The position numbers were made by a program, and so were the translations under genes. A DNA stretch of 64,000 bases from Gammaproteobacteria bacterium (GTDB lineage: Bacteria; Pseudomonadota; Gammaproteobacteria; Chromatiales; Chromatiaceae): assembly GCA_020445405.1 (NCBI GenBank), contig JAGRGQ010000002.1, positions 62,001 to 126,000 on the forward strand, written 5' to 3'. Below are positions 27,020-37,490 of this stretch, piece by piece (positions within the stretch are counted from its first letter, which is position 1; every line of letters starts with the position of its first letter). Under the pieces are notes generated by a model. That model was not told the origin of the DNA, did not search any database, and saw nothing but the letters and a program-made list of their open reading frames with translations.

Positions 27020-28582
27020 ATGAATAAAATCGTTAACGCCGATCGGGCGGTTGCCTGTATCGAGGATGGAGACACCATTGCCACCAGCGGTTTCGTTGGG
27101 ACCGGTTTCCCGGAGGCGTTGGCGATAGCGCTGGAAAAACGCTTTGTGGAAAGCGGCAGTCCCGGTAACCTGACGCTGGTATACGGAGCGGGACAGGGCG
27201 ATGGGGGGGAACGCGGTGTAAACCACTTCGGTCATGACGGCATGATCAAGCGGGTCGTCGGCGGGCACTGGGGGCTGGCTCCAAAACTGGGCAGACTGGC
27301 GCACGAGAACAGGATTGAAGCCTATAACCTGCCCCAGGGAGTGATTACCCATCTGTACCGGGATATCGCCGCGGGCAAGCCGGGCACCATCACCCATATC
27401 GGACTGCACACATTTGTCGATCCGAGATATGAGGGGGGAAAGATAAATGCCTCCGCTGTGGAGGATCTGGTCGAGCTGATCAGGATTCACGATACCGAGT
27501 ACCTTCTGTATAAGGCGTTTCCGATCAACATCGCGCTGCTACGCGGCACGACCGCGGATCCGCGCGGCAATGTAACCATGGAGCGGGAGGCGTTGACGCT
27601 GGAAGTGCTCTCCATAGCACAGGCGGTAAAAAACAGCGGTGGCAAAGTGCTGGTTCAGGTGGAACGTGTCACCGAGCACCATCGCCTTTCGCCGCAACTG
27701 GTGCGCCTGCCCGGCATCCTGGTGGATTATGTCGTGGTGGCGCAACCCGCACACCATCAGCAAACCTTCGGTGAGAGTTACAATCCTGCGTATACCGGTG
27801 AGATTGAAGGCCCGGCCGACAGCATCGCTTCGCTGGCGTTGAACCAGCGCAAGATAATCGGCCGCCGGGCGGCGATGGAGCTGGAACCCGGCGCCGTGGT
27901 AAATCTCGGTATCGGCATGCCGGAGGCGGTCGCGTCGGTTGCCCATGAAGAGTCGATACTCGACCGGGTGACGCTTACCGTGGAACCGGGCGGTATCGGT
28001 GGCGTGCCGTCCGGCGGGCTAAGTTTCGGCGCAGTGTCCAATCCCGAGGCGATTATCGATCAGCCGGCGCAATTCGATTTTTACGACGGGGGCGGGCTGG
28101 ATCAGGCATTCCTTGGCCTGGCGGAGGCGGATGTCCAGGGAAATGTCAACGTAAGCCGGTTCGGGGCGCGTATGCCGGGTGCCGGCGGTTTTATCAATAT
28201 CAGTCAGACCGCGAAGAAAGTCTACTTTCTGGGCACGTTCACATCGGATGGGCAAGGGATTCGGGTCAGCGACGGAAAACTGGATATACGCACCGAAGGT
28301 CGGAGCCGTAAATTCGTGGACCAGGTGCAGCATCTTACGTACAACGGCCAATATTGTCTGGGGCGCGGACAGCGGGTCATGTTCATTACCGAGCGGGCGG
28401 TGTTCCTTCTCACCACGACAGGGCTGGAGCTGATCGAGATCGCTCCCGGCGTCGATCTGCAGAAGTCCGTGCTGGATCAGATGGATTTTCAGCCCAGGAT
28501 CAGTGCCAGTCTGCGTGAGATGGATGAAAGGATTTTCAAAGCTGGTCCGATGGGGCTGGCTGGCGGGTACAATAGCCGCTGA
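27020..28582 (+). CDS. Fused-type acyl-CoA:carboxylate CoA-transferase
   Basis: 520 aa from the ATG at 27020 (TGAGGA upstream). Both halves of a class I CoA-transferase are fused: the alpha-like half with [19 protein letters not shown], and the beta-like half with [11 protein letters not shown], the catalytic Glu in [11 protein letters not shown] and the [13 protein letters not shown] segment. It resembles propionate/acetate CoA-transferases (YdiF, Pct). It would move CoA between acetyl-, propionyl-, acetoacetyl- or succinyl-CoA and free acids. Succinyl-CoA use would connect with the kor operon, but that is speculation. Single gene. Confidence 0.9.
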   Translation: MNKIVNADRAVACIEDGDTIATSGFVGTGFPEALAIALEKRFVESGSPGNLTLVYGAGQGDGGERGVNHFGHDGMIKRVVGGHWGLAPKLGRLAHENRIEAYNLPQGVITHLYRDIAAGKPGTITHIGLHTFVDPRYEGGKINASAVEDLVELIRIHDTEYLLYKAFPINIALLRGTTADPRGNVTMEREALTLEVLSIAQAVKNSGGKVLVQVERVTEHHRLSPQLVRLPGILVDYVVVAQPAHHQQTFGESYNPAYTGEIEGPADSIASLALNQRKIIGRRAAMELEPGAVVNLGIGMPEAVASVAHEESILDRVTLTVEPGGIGGVPSGGLSFGAVSNPEAIIDQPAQFDFYDGGGLDQAFLGLAEADVQGNVNVSRFGARMPGAGGFINISQTAKKVYFLGTFTSDGQGIRVSDGKLDIRTEGRSRKFVDQVQHLTYNGQYCLGRGQRVMFITERAVFLLTTTGLELIEIAPGVDLQKSVLDQMDFQPRISASLREMDERIFKAGPMGLAGGYNSR

Positions 28583-28695
28583 AAGCCAAGCTGTTCAGCA
28601 ATGAGTTAGCATTGTGCATTTTCAGGTATACAGACAGTTTCGACAGCTGTGCCATTCAGTGCCAGATTCAGAGTGAAACATAGAGGGGTATAACG

Positions 28696-30174
28696 ATGCC
28701 AGATCCCATTATCATCGGCCAGGGCAGCCAGCCGGTATCACTGCTGCTGAATATGGCTAACCGGCACGGATTGATAGCGGGTGCCACCGGAACCGGAAAG
28801 ACGATCACGCTGCAGGGATTGGCCGAAGAGTTCAGCCGCATGGGTGTGCCGGTCTTCCTCTCCGACGTGAAAGGGGATCTTTCGGGCATCAGCCAGCCGG
28901 GTTCAGCGCATCCGAAGATTCAGGAGCGTGTCGAATTTATTGGACTGAAGGATTTTCAGTTCCGGGGTTTCCCGGTCACTTTCTGGGATGTTTTCGGGCA
29001 GCGTGGGCATCCGGCTCGAGCAACCATCACCGATATGGGACCACTACTCCTCTCCCGCCTGCTCAATCTGAACGAAACCCAGCAGGGTGTCCTTACCCTG
29101 GTGTTCCGGGTCGCCGACGATAACGGCTGGTTGCTGCTCGATCTGAAGGATCTGCGCTCAATGCTCCAGTTCGTGGTCGAAAACGCGCGCGATTTTCAAA
29201 CGCTCTATGGAAACGTATCCGCTGCCAGCGTGGGCGCCATTCAACGCCGGCTGCTGACCCTGGAAGAACAGGGTGGTGATGAGTTGTTCGGCGAACCCGC
29301 GCTCAATCTCCAGGACATGATGCAGACCGACGAATCCGGTTTCGGCGTCATCAATGTGTTGTCATCGGAGCAGTTGATGAACGCGCCATTGTTGTACGGC
29401 ACTTTTCTGTTGTGGCTGATGTCGGAACTGTTCGAGACGCTTCCCGAAGTCGGCGATCCGGAGAAACCCAGGCTGGTACTGTTCTTCGACGAAGCCCATA
29501 TGCTGTTCGATGACGCACCGGAAATTCTCATCGACAAAGTGGAACAGGTGGTGCGTCTCATCCGATCCAAGGGCGTGGGCGTCTATTTCGTCACCCAGAA
29601 TCCGCTCGACGTGCCGGATACAGTGCTGGGACAGCTTGGTAACCGGGTTCAGCACGCACTGCGGGCTTTTACCCCGCGCGATCAGAAGGCGGTGAAGGCG
29701 GCGGCCGAAACTTTCAGGGCAAATCCGCTGCTGGACACCCGCCAGGTAATAACCGAACTCGGCGTTGGCGAGGCGCTGGTCTCGACTCTGGATGCGAAGG
29801 GCAGGCCGAGTATGGTCGAGCGCACGATGATCCGGCCACCGCGCAGCAGCATGGGGCCGATAACCGATAAGATGCGCAGGCAGTTGATGGCGGGTTCGCT
29901 GGTGGCCGGTGTTTATGATAAGCGCATAGACCGCGAATCTGCGTACGAAATCCTGGTAGCCAGAGCCGAAAAACAGGCGCGGGAGCAGGAAGCGGCAGAG
30001 GTTGCGAAAGCCCAGGAAGAGGCGCTGGCCAAGGCACGGCGTCAGCCTGCGGGGTCACGGCGCCAGACCGTTTCCGAATCTTTTTTCAAAAGCGCCGCGC
30101 GCGCGGTGGGGAGTCAGGTCGGGCGCCAGTTGATACGCGGGGTACTGGGATCGCTGTTCGGCGGCCGTCGCTGA
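28696..30174 (+). CDS. HerA-like ATPase of the YjgR/DUF853 family
   Basis: 492 aa. Walker A GATGTGKTITLQGL in an N-terminal position, FLSDVKGDLSGI, Walker B LVLFFDEAHMLF and the arginine/sensor region VYFVTQNPLDVPD identify a HerA/FtsK-superfamily ATPase. C-terminal 60 residues are charged and Ala/Glu-rich, ending in VGSQVGRQLIRGVLGSLFGG. YjgR proteins are widespread and of unknown role. ATG 28696 has a nearby AGAGGGG. Single gene. Confidence 0.9.
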   Translation: MPDPIIIGQGSQPVSLLLNMANRHGLIAGATGTGKTITLQGLAEEFSRMGVPVFLSDVKGDLSGISQPGSAHPKIQERVEFIGLKDFQFRGFPVTFWDVFGQRGHPARATITDMGPLLLSRLLNLNETQQGVLTLVFRVADDNGWLLLDLKDLRSMLQFVVENARDFQTLYGNVSAASVGAIQRRLLTLEEQGGDELFGEPALNLQDMMQTDESGFGVINVLSSEQLMNAPLLYGTFLLWLMSELFETLPEVGDPEKPRLVLFFDEAHMLFDDAPEILIDKVEQVVRLIRSKGVGVYFVTQNPLDVPDTVLGQLGNRVQHALRAFTPRDQKAVKAAAETFRANPLLDTRQVITELGVGEALVSTLDAKGRPSMVERTMIRPPRSSMGPITDKMRRQLMAGSLVAGVYDKRIDRESAYEILVARAEKQAREQEAAEVAKAQEEALAKARRQPAGSRRQTVSESFFKSAARAVGSQVGRQLIRGVLGSLFGGRR

Positions 30175-30382
30175 CTGTCCGGCTTGCTGCGTTGCACGAG
30201 CTTCGTCCGAACCAGTGTGTTCGTTCCGGACGCCAGGGATGTCAGCCAGCAATGCGTTGTCTATCCACCCCTGGCTCCCGAGTGCAGGTACAGGTCCGGC
30301 AGCGGCGGGAGTACGCCCGGACCATGGGTCTGACAAAGCGAATGAATTGCGCAAAGAGACTATTCAGGTGGTATAAAAGCAA

Positions 30383-31531
30383 ATGCTGAAGCAAAGTCGA
30401 TTGTTGTTTCGGGTAGCTGTTTTTCTCGTTTTATCCCACCCCATACTCCCGTCTTTCAGCGCGCAGACACTGGAACCGCTCTATCGCGACAACAGTGGGT
30501 TCCGGGCAGTGACGATCAGCGACGGCCTTGAGCACCCCTGGGCGCTGGCATTTCTTCCTGACGGCCGCATGCTGGTTACAGAGCGTCCGGGAAGGCTGCG
30601 ACTGATCGAAAAGGGCAGGCTGAACCCCACACCGGTATCCGGCCTCCCTGAGATAACCGCCAGCGGACAGGGTGGGCTGCTGGATATCGTGCTGCACCCC
30701 GATTACCGGAACAACGGCTGGCTCTATTTCTCCTATGTCGCGTTCGGCAAGGGCGGAATGGGCACGAGGGTGGCGCGTGCACGCCTCGATGGGTTGCAGT
30801 TGAAAGAGCTCGAAGTACTGTTTCGTATGAATATCGGATCGATGACAGGGCATCATTTCGGCTCCCGGCTGCTGTTCGATCGCGCGGGTTTTCTCTATAT
30901 CACTGTCGGTGAACGGGGCGATCGACGGCGTGCCCAGCGATTGAATGACCATGCGGGTTCGGTGATCCGGCTGCATGATGACGGGCGCATCCCTTCCGAC
31001 AATCCGTTCGTTGATCTTCCGGATGCGGCACCAGAGATTTTCAGTTATGGGCACCGCAACCCCCAAGGCATGGCTCTGCACCCGCAGACCGGAGAGGTTT
31101 GGCTGCATGAACACGGACCCCAGGGCGGAGACGAACTGAATCTGCTGCACGCGGGCCAGAACTATGGCTGGCCGGTAATCACCTACGGCGTCGAGTACGG
31201 CATCGGCACCTCGATAGGAGAGGGCACCCACAAGCCCGGGATGGCCCAGCCGATCTACTACTGGGTGCCTTCGATTGCCCCCTCAGGTATGAGTTTCTAC
31301 GACGGTGACCGTTTTCCCGAGTGGCGTGGCAGTCTTTTCATCGGTTCCCTCAAATTCAGATTGTTGGTCCGCCTGGAGCTTGACCACGGCGAGGTTGTGA
31401 AAGAGGAGCGGCTTCTGCGCGGAGTTCTGGGACGCATACGCGATGTGCGCACCGGACCGGACGGTCTGATCTATCTGTTGACCGATGAGTCCAATGGCCG
31501 GCTGGTCAGGCTGGAGCCGGCTGGACTCTAG
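30383..31531 (+). CDS. Exported PQQ-type sugar dehydrogenase (YliI/Asd-like)
   Basis: 382 aa with a signal peptide ending near SFSAQ. A six-bladed beta-propeller of the glucose/sorbosone dehydrogenase family: LEHPWALAFLPDGRMLVTERPGRL, GLLDIVLHPDY, GHHFGSRLLFD, FSYGHRNPQGMALHP and EHGPQGGDELN with the catalytic-type His. Known homologues bind PQQ and calcium and oxidise aldose sugars in the periplasm, passing electrons to the respiratory chain. No PQQ synthesis genes are in the window. Single gene. Confidence 0.9.
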   Translation: MLKQSRLLFRVAVFLVLSHPILPSFSAQTLEPLYRDNSGFRAVTISDGLEHPWALAFLPDGRMLVTERPGRLRLIEKGRLNPTPVSGLPEITASGQGGLLDIVLHPDYRNNGWLYFSYVAFGKGGMGTRVARARLDGLQLKELEVLFRMNIGSMTGHHFGSRLLFDRAGFLYITVGERGDRRRAQRLNDHAGSVIRLHDDGRIPSDNPFVDLPDAAPEIFSYGHRNPQGMALHPQTGEVWLHEHGPQGGDELNLLHAGQNYGWPVITYGVEYGIGTSIGEGTHKPGMAQPIYYWVPSIAPSGMSFYDGDRFPEWRGSLFIGSLKFRLLVRLELDHGEVVKEERLLRGVLGRIRDVRTGPDGLIYLLTDESNGRLVRLEPAGL

Positions 31532-31775
31532 AACCTGTCGCATTGTTTCCTGCGGTCCGAAATGCTTGCCTGCAAGGCGCTACGCGCCGCACCATGAACC
31601 GCAATCGCCACGGTCGTGGCTGGATTGTGAGACAGGTCCGGGCAGGGCGCGAAGTTCAATTTTTTCTGACGATGAAACTTTCCTGCGCTAGAATTTATAG
31701 TAGAGCAAGGCACAGCAGATGCAGGCTGCAGAACCGGTGGCAGGGGAGTTGGACTGCAGTTGAGAGGAGGTAAGT

Positions 31776-31982
31776 GTGTCTGATTTTGTTGAGAAACTGC
31801 GTCTGAAAGGGATGGCCGAGGAAGATCTCTATTTTGCCAGGCGGGACAGAGAGCTCATTGCTGCGCTGCGGAAACGTACCGAAGCGGGTAGGTCCGGGAC
31901 CTTTTCAGCAGTCAATCAATCATCGACGGCTGCTGGTATCGGGCAGGCGAAAACGGTTACAGGACAGCGGCAGGATCACTGA
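31776..31982 (+). CDS. Small conserved-looking protein of unknown function
   Basis: 68 aa with a GTG start. An excellent Shine-Dalgarno (GAGAGGAGG, ending 5 bp before) supports translation. The N-terminal half is highly charged and helical (MSDFVEKLRLKGMAEEDLYFARRDRELIAAL); the rest is low in structure. No membrane segment. I recall no functional assignment. It is a stand-alone gene between the sugar dehydrogenase and a leftward unknown gene. Confidence 0.65.
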   Translation: MSDFVEKLRLKGMAEEDLYFARRDRELIAALRKRTEAGRSGTFSAVNQSSTAAGIGQAKTVTGQRQDH

Positions 31983-32036
31983 TCGAATGGTGCCGTCGCC
32001 ACAGTGCATGGTTCAGGGAATCCGGAGCGCGGGGAT

Positions 32037-33005
32037 TCAATTCTCCTTCACGATTTTTTGACTCAGGCGCAGACGCGCCTCGACGCGGGCCGCGTCGATA
32101 ATCCCTCTGTCGATGATTTTGGGATAGAGGCGCCAACAGGCCTCCACCGCTACAGCCCGTTCTACCGCTTTTCTTTCCAGGCCGGCCCGTTGCTCATCGG
32201 ATAGATTCTGCAGCGTCAGCAGATAGGGAGACAACCAGTCGTGGTAGTCCGAGATGACCGCACCAGCCAAAGCGTCATCCCACGAACTCTTCAACAGCAA
32301 CGGGGGAAACGACTCCGCCGAAAGCTGTCCGCTGCTCAAAACCGAATCCAGTGCGATTGCGGCCGGTAACGGTTCGCCGGCACCATCGGCAGTGCGCCTG
32401 AACCATTGCCGGATACCCCGGCGGGTGCGCTGATTCACAACGGATTCCAAATAGCTCTTATTCGGATTTGGATTAACGGATGCCAATTGTGATTTGCCGC
32501 CTTGCCCAGCATGAACCGAAGGAAAATCCTTATCGGTGCAGACCCAGCGTCGCACCGCAAACGCGGCTGTAGTGTCAATCCGGGTGGTGCTCGCAAGCAG
32601 TGCCAGCGGCATCAGGTCTTCGTCATCAAGCAGCCAGAGTTCGAATCTGTCGCTTGATGGGAAGGGAACCCTGGCCGATTCGGCAAGCAGAATATCAATC
32701 AGCCGATTCGCCTCTTTGAACATGGTCGTAAGATCGAGCAATGGATTGGCGGGAACCCGGGAAAGCCCCTCGACTCTGCTCCACACCCCGAAGCGAAGAA
32801 ACTGACGCTGTTGTTTTACCCGTGCGGGGGCTCCCCAGGTGTCTTGCGGGCGTTCGGCAAGAATCTGTATCTCCCAATCGACTCCATCGGGGCTGATGGC
32901 GCGGCTGTCGCCGGTCTCAACGATCTGCACCACGCCGAGGAATGGATTCAGTCTGCGAACGCTGTAACAGCTGTAATTCCGGGAATCGTCATCCTTCGAC
33001 GTCAT
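32037..33005 (-). CDS. Protein of unknown function
   Basis: 322 aa from the ATG at 33005, chosen because a perfect AGGAGG lies 8 bp upstream; the frame extends 96 bp further but without a Shine-Dalgarno. No signal peptide, membrane segment or catalytic motif was recognised. The N-terminal part has a beta-rich look (YSVRRLNPFLGVVQIVETG; WEIQILAERPQ), the C-terminal part is helical (LSDEQRAGLERKAVERAVAVEACWRLYP). Codon usage is like its neighbours. It converges on the 68-aa gene to its left. Confidence 0.7.
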   Translation of the reverse strand: MTSKDDDSRNYSCYSVRRLNPFLGVVQIVETGDSRAISPDGVDWEIQILAERPQDTWGAPARVKQQRQFLRFGVWSRVEGLSRVPANPLLDLTTMFKEANRLIDILLAESARVPFPSSDRFELWLLDDEDLMPLALLASTTRIDTTAAFAVRRWVCTDKDFPSVHAGQGGKSQLASVNPNPNKSYLESVVNQRTRRGIRQWFRRTADGAGEPLPAAIALDSVLSSGQLSAESFPPLLLKSSWDDALAGAVISDYHDWLSPYLLTLQNLSDEQRAGLERKAVERAVAVEACWRLYPKIIDRGIIDAARVEARLRLSQKIVKEN

Positions 33006-33337
33006 GTAACGGGAACCTCCTGGGCTAACAATACTGTAGGATTTTAGTTGATTATCTACATTTGATTTTGCACGATCCTGCGTCAATTTGATGGCGCTCA
33101 ATGTCGTACGATTACCAAAATGAGATAGTCAACTTGCTCGGTTTGTATCGGACTCAGGCCTGACCTCATTTTTCGGACCAGATTGGTTTCGCCATTTCGG
33201 GAGATTCACGGAAGGCGAGACACCAAATTGAAAGCCGTTTAAGCGCAGCGATAGATTAAGCATGTTATACGTTACACTATCTTCGAGTAAGTAGTTGATT
33301 CAGGTGTGGTGTTCGCCCTCAACGAGGTAGGAAAAAG
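33006..33337. other. Divergent intergenic region
   Basis: AT-richer region between the leftward unknown gene and the rightward cytochrome c. It must hold both promoters. AGGTAGGAAAAAG just before 33338 is the cytochrome ribosome binding site. No clear inverted repeat or FNR-type box found. Confidence 0.45.
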
Positions 33338-34075
33338 ATGCATCGACGGAATTTTATCTGCTGGTCATTCGTGCTTCTGCTGACCAACAACGTAGCGGCC
33401 GGACCGCAACCCATGAATCCTGCGGAGAGCGCAAGAGAGGAGGTCGAGGCAGCACTTAAGCTGAAACCCGACATCAACAACGGCCGTAAAGTCTTTATGG
33501 TCTGCACAGTGTGCCACCGCCCGGAGGGGTGGGGCAGGTCTGACGGACGTTATCCTCAGATTGCCGGACAACTGCCAAGCGTGACGATTAAACAGTTAGC
33601 CGACATCAGGGCCCGTAATCGGGATAATCCCACAATGCGTCCGTTTACCTCTCCCCAGCTGCTTGGCGGAGCACAGGAGATTGCAGATGTCGCTGCTTAT
33701 ATTGCTCAGCTGCCTATGAATCCGAGAAACAGCGTCGGCCCCGGGAACGACCTTGAGTATGGTGAAGAGATTTATCAGGAGAACTGCCAGGAGTGTCATG
33801 GCAAGGATGGCGAGGGGGATCCGGTCGAGCATATTCCGAGGATTCAGGGTCAGCACATCGACTATCTCAAGCGCCAGTTTCATTGGATAAAAATCGGGAA
33901 ACGGCGCAATGCCGATCAGAAAATGGTGAAACAGATTCACCGCTTCACGCCCAGGGAGGAGATCGCGGTTCTGGACTATGTCTCCCGGCTCAGACCGCCG
34001 GCAGGTCATCTGGCGGCGCCGGATTGGCGGAATCCCGATTTCCCGAACTATTATCGGGGGGAGGGGTATCAATAG
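33338..34075 (+). CDS. Diheme cytochrome c (c4-like)
   Basis: 245 aa, exported by an N-terminal signal peptide ending near NNVAAG. Two class I domains, each with one heme site: CTVCH (about residue 56) and CQECH (about residue 152), with possible Met ligands in MRPFTSPQLL and after the second site. It resembles cytochrome c4, which carries electrons in the periplasm, often to terminal oxidases. It faces the sulfide dehydrogenase genes convergently and could accept their electrons, an inference from proximity. Confidence 0.88.
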   Translation: MHRRNFICWSFVLLLTNNVAAGPQPMNPAESAREEVEAALKLKPDINNGRKVFMVCTVCHRPEGWGRSDGRYPQIAGQLPSVTIKQLADIRARNRDNPTMRPFTSPQLLGGAQEIADVAAYIAQLPMNPRNSVGPGNDLEYGEEIYQENCQECHGKDGEGDPVEHIPRIQGQHIDYLKRQFHWIKIGKRRNADQKMVKQIHRFTPREEIAVLDYVSRLRPPAGHLAAPDWRNPDFPNYYRGEGYQ

Positions 34076-34164
34076 TACGGTTTCCGGACGATTTGAAGCG
34101 ATTTTACGCCAGCTAGCCCGGCCGGTTTCCGCTCTCCACCGGTCGGAGGGCGAGCCGTGATCGA

Positions 34165-34197
34165 AGCGGAAAAAAACGGGACCTTCCGGTCCCGTTT
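34165..34197 (-). terminator. Intrinsic terminator, leftward, behind fccAB
   Basis: A 10-bp perfect stem (AAACGGGACC / GGTCCCGTTT, loop TTCC, 34174-34197) is followed on the leftward strand by a run of T. It lies about 185 bp after the fccB stop. On the rightward strand only TTT follows, so use by the convergent cytochrome gene is less likely. A second hairpin, CCCCACA-TCCC-TGTGGGG, sits at 34307-34324 without a T run. Confidence 0.75.
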
Positions 34198-34379
34198 CAA
34201 TGGATCATTAAGTCCGGCCTCCATGGTGGATGCAGGTACGGGAGAATTCCCGGCTCTGCAGCTCAATCCGGTCCGTTCTCCATGCTATTGCTGCACTGCT
34301 GAGACTCCCCACATCCCTGTGGGGCGCATCCGTCGGTCGATCCGATTGCGCGTTCCTATTTCAGGAACAGAGCGCTGAT

Positions 34380-35672
34380 TTAGCCGCCAAAGGCGTCTTT
34401 GGTAATGTTATTGAACCAGCTGTGAGCGTAAGCCACATCGCGTTTGAACTGCTCGGCACTGGCATCACCTGGGGTCACACCTCCAGAGACGGCGACAATC
34501 TTGGAGCCGTCCTCCGCGAGGCGGTAGACGTTGGCCACCGAGAAGGCGTAATCCTTGCCCGCGATGGAGTAGCAGGTGTTCACATACGACGGGGTGCCTG
34601 GTTCCTGACCAGCGAGCAGCGCGGCGACGGCCGCAGCACAAACCTTGGCCTGGGAGTTGGCGGCATATCCCGATTTGGGCATGCCGACGGCGTTGCTGGC
34701 GTCGCCGAGCACGTGGATACCGGCATGCATCTTCGATTCGAAGGTGGCAAGATTCACCGGGCACCAACCCTTGTCATCAGCCAGGCCGGAGGCTATGGCG
34801 ACTGAGCCCGCTGTTTGTGGCGGAATGACATTCAGTACGTCAGCCTTGATCTCGTCGCCGAATGCGGTCGTGACTGTGTTGGATCCGGCATCCACCTTCA
34901 CCACACCGGCCTCCTCCTGCTGGCCGTGCCATTCGATCATGGCTTTGTCGGTGCCGAAACCGTAGAGCTTCTTCCAGGCGCCGATGAACAGTCCCTGCTT
35001 GGAGAACTTTGGTTTCGGGTCGAGGATGATCACCTTCGATTTGGGTTTGGCCTGCTGCAGATACATCGCGATCTGGCTGGCGCGCTCGTAGGGTCCGGGG
35101 GGGCAGCGGAACGGATTCGGCGGCGCGGCGATGATCACGGTGCCGCCATCCTTCATCGCCTCCAACTGGCTGCGCAGCAGCGCCGTCTGCGGACCGGCCT
35201 TCCATGCGTGGGGAATCTTCTCCGCAACTTCGGCGCTGTAACCTTCTATTTTGCCATAGCTCAAATCGATACCCGGCGCGACGATACAACGATCGAAGCT
35301 GAAGCTCTGACCGCCGGCGGTCTTGACCATCTTGGCAGCGGCATCGATGCCGGTGACCGTGTCGTGCACCACCTTGACACCGTGCTTTGCCAGTCCATCG
35401 TAGCCAAACCTGATAGAGTCCAGGCTGCGATTGCCGCCGAGCACTTCGTTGCTCAGATAGCAGGTGTAGTACTCCTTGTTGGCTTCGATCAGCGTGACCT
35501 CGATGCTGGGGTCGGCCATACGCAGATACTTGGCCGCGGTTGCGCCGCCGGTGCCGCCGCCGACCACCACAACTTTTTTGCCGGCACCCAGCGCGATATA
35601 GGGCATGCCGGCAACACCGATCGCGGTTACCGCTCCGGCAGTCTGGATAAATCCTCTTCTGGTTATCTTCAT
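34380..35672 (-). CDS. fccB: Flavocytochrome c sulfide dehydrogenase, flavoprotein subunit
   Basis: 430 aa. A Tat signal ([10 protein letters not shown], residues 4-13) precedes the mature FAD protein. FAD site [17 protein letters not shown], the FccB-typical [21 protein letters not shown], and [19 protein letters not shown] are clear. Redox Cys are present in [13 protein letters not shown] and in the C-terminal [13 protein letters not shown]. With FccA it oxidises sulfide to sulfur in the periplasm and reduces cytochrome c. It follows fccA by 18 bp. Length and motifs match characterised FccB. Confidence 0.96.
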   Translation of the reverse strand: MKITRRGFIQTAGAVTAIGVAGMPYIALGAGKKVVVVGGGTGGATAAKYLRMADPSIEVTLIEANKEYYTCYLSNEVLGGNRSLDSIRFGYDGLAKHGVKVVHDTVTGIDAAAKMVKTAGGQSFSFDRCIVAPGIDLSYGKIEGYSAEVAEKIPHAWKAGPQTALLRSQLEAMKDGGTVIIAAPPNPFRCPPGPYERASQIAMYLQQAKPKSKVIILDPKPKFSKQGLFIGAWKKLYGFGTDKAMIEWHGQQEEAGVVKVDAGSNTVTTAFGDEIKADVLNVIPPQTAGSVAIASGLADDKGWCPVNLATFESKMHAGIHVLGDASNAVGMPKSGYAANSQAKVCAAAVAALLAGQEPGTPSYVNTCYSIAGKDYAFSVANVYRLAEDGSKIVAVSGGVTPGDASAEQFKRDVAYAHSWFNNITKDAFGG

Positions 35673-35690
35673 TGCAATTCGTCTCCTACC

Positions 35691-36311
35691 TTATTTCTGC
35701 TGGCTGGCGTAGTAACTGGTCAGTGCATCAAGAGCGGCATCGCCCTCTTTCGCCAACATGTCCTTTAACTTCTTGGCCATTTTCTTGGGCGCTTCGCGAA
35801 GTCCTGCATGGAAGTCCGCGAACTGATTCCGCAGATAAGGGGTCCATTGACCGGCCATGACGCCGGCATCGTCCTCGGCCGACTGTCCACCCTCGGCATG
35901 ACATTTTTCACAGTACTTGTCGTGCAGCTTGCCACCCTGTTTCACCAGTTTCGGGTCAAAATCCTGTTTGGCTTTCACGAACGGCTTGGCGACATAGAAC
36001 TTTGCCAGTTGCTTTATCTCGTCTTCGGTATAACCCTGCGCCATTCTGCCCATGACGGTGGAAGGCACGGTGCCCTCGGCATACTCCTTCATGATTTCAA
36101 CGAAGTAGTCGTTGGACAGGCCCGCGATGGTGGGGATCGCCGGGCCGCTGCTGGCACCATCGGTGCCATGGCAGCCCGCACAGGTGTTGGCCAGCATTGA
36201 ATCGCTGGCACCCATCATCGTATTGGGGGCGTCCGCGGCATAGGCCCCGGACGATGCCCCGAACGCCACACCTGCGATCAGGAAAGCCTTGGTTAAGGTT
36301 TTGTACACCAT
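35691..36311 (-). CDS. fccA: Flavocytochrome c sulfide dehydrogenase, diheme cytochrome subunit
   Basis: 206 aa with a signal peptide cut near GAYAAD. Two cytochrome c domains with heme sites CAGCH (about residue 45) and CEKCH (about residue 137), and a Met-rich first half (PSTVMGRMAQGY) offering axial Met. It takes electrons from the FccB flavin and passes them to soluble cytochrome. First gene of the pair; the 180-bp upstream gap should hold the promoter, though I see no clear box. Confidence 0.95.
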   Translation of the reverse strand: MVYKTLTKAFLIAGVAFGASSGAYAADAPNTMMGASDSMLANTCAGCHGTDGASSGPAIPTIAGLSNDYFVEIMKEYAEGTVPSTVMGRMAQGYTEDEIKQLAKFYVAKPFVKAKQDFDPKLVKQGGKLHDKYCEKCHAEGGQSAEDDAGVMAGQWTPYLRNQFADFHAGLREAPKKMAKKLKDMLAKEGDAALDALTSYYASQQK

Positions 36312-36494
36312 GATTCCTCCTATTGGATTGATGGCTTGTTACTCTCGGTAATGATTGTTGGTTTTGTTTAAACTGCGGCCGTCAGACCGCAATCAGCTAC
36401 TTCATCTGCGTGATTTTAATTGTACAAGTCTGTCTGACTGTAATAAGTGCGCCTGGCTGTAAAACCGCACCGCCGTCAGATCCCTGGTGGATTA

Positions 36495-37442
36495 CTAATG
36501 TCCGGTGCTCTCCTCCAACAGCGAAACTACCCGCTTGTTTCTGCGTTTCAGCGCTATCGCATGGGCATCACGGCCGCTTTTGTCGACCAGGGTCGGGTCA
36601 GCACCGTTTCTGAGCAGCAGGTACACCAGGTCCTCCGATCTCACCGAGGCGGCTTCCATCAGTGCCGTGATCCCGTCAGCGTCCTGCAGATTGACTTTGG
36701 CGCCGCGATATATCAGACGTTCCGCGACCGGCAGATGGTCCTGCCCCACCGCCCAGATCAGAGCGGAAGCGCCGTCCCGATCCACCGCGTTGATATCGGC
36801 GCCCGCATCGAGCAGCGCATCGATTGAATCCGCGTTTCCCTTGTCTGCGGCAATAATCAGCGCGGTGGCCCCGTTTTTGTCTCGTGCCTCGATATCGGAT
36901 CCACCCTTGATCAGTGCAGCTATCGTCTCCGGGTGACCCTTTTCCGCCGCGTGCATCAGCGCGGTACGCCCGTTATTATCCGTAGAGGCGGTGTTCGCCC
37001 CTTTAAACAGCAGCTGCTCTACCATATCCGTGAGGCCGTAGCGAGCCGCGATCATCATCGCGTCCCAGCCGGCACGGGTCTTGGCGTTCAGATCGGCGCC
37101 CCGTTCCAGCAGCAGCGCCGATAGTGCATCATGGCCGTTTTCCGCGGCGAAGGTAAGCGCGGTACACCCCTCTCTTGCTTCGGCGTTAACGTCGGCGCCA
37201 CGCGCCAGCAGCAGCGCCGTGGCCTCCAGGTTGTCGTTCTGGATAGCCATCATCAATGCGGTCACACCGAATTTGTTGGCGCTGTCGACGGGAACTCCCT
37301 CGTCAAGCAGCCGCTCAAGTGTCTCCACGTCACCGATTCCCGCGGCGACCCGAAACTCTTTCTCTTTCTCCGAGTCTCCGGCGATGGCAACGGAGACCAG
37401 TACCATACCCAACAGAAGGGCGACGAATTTATTGAACTTCAT
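36495..37442 (-). CDS. Exported ankyrin-repeat protein
   Basis: 315 aa from the ATG at 37442 (AGGTATAG upstream). A signal peptide ends near VAIAGDSE. The rest consists of about nine ankyrin repeats of 33 residues, with repeated cores such as GVTALMMAIQNDNLEATALLL and GRTALMHAAEKGHPETIAALI. It binds proteins but has no catalytic part. It follows the tetraheme cytochrome gene by 48 bp on the same strand and so may be a periplasmic chaperone or scaffold for it. Eukaryote-like repeats are frequent in symbionts, but a periplasmic ankyrin protein is also common in free-living bacteria. Confidence 0.9.
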   Translation of the reverse strand: MKFNKFVALLLGMVLVSVAIAGDSEKEKEFRVAAGIGDVETLERLLDEGVPVDSANKFGVTALMMAIQNDNLEATALLLARGADVNAEAREGCTALTFAAENGHDALSALLLERGADLNAKTRAGWDAMMIAARYGLTDMVEQLLFKGANTASTDNNGRTALMHAAEKGHPETIAALIKGGSDIEARDKNGATALIIAADKGNADSIDALLDAGADINAVDRDGASALIWAVGQDHLPVAERLIYRGAKVNLQDADGITALMEAASVRSEDLVYLLLRNGADPTLVDKSGRDAHAIALKRRNKRVVSLLEESTGH

Positions 37443-37490
37443 GGGTCTATACCTTGCTATGGGAAACAGCTGACAGCTGAACAATCCAGC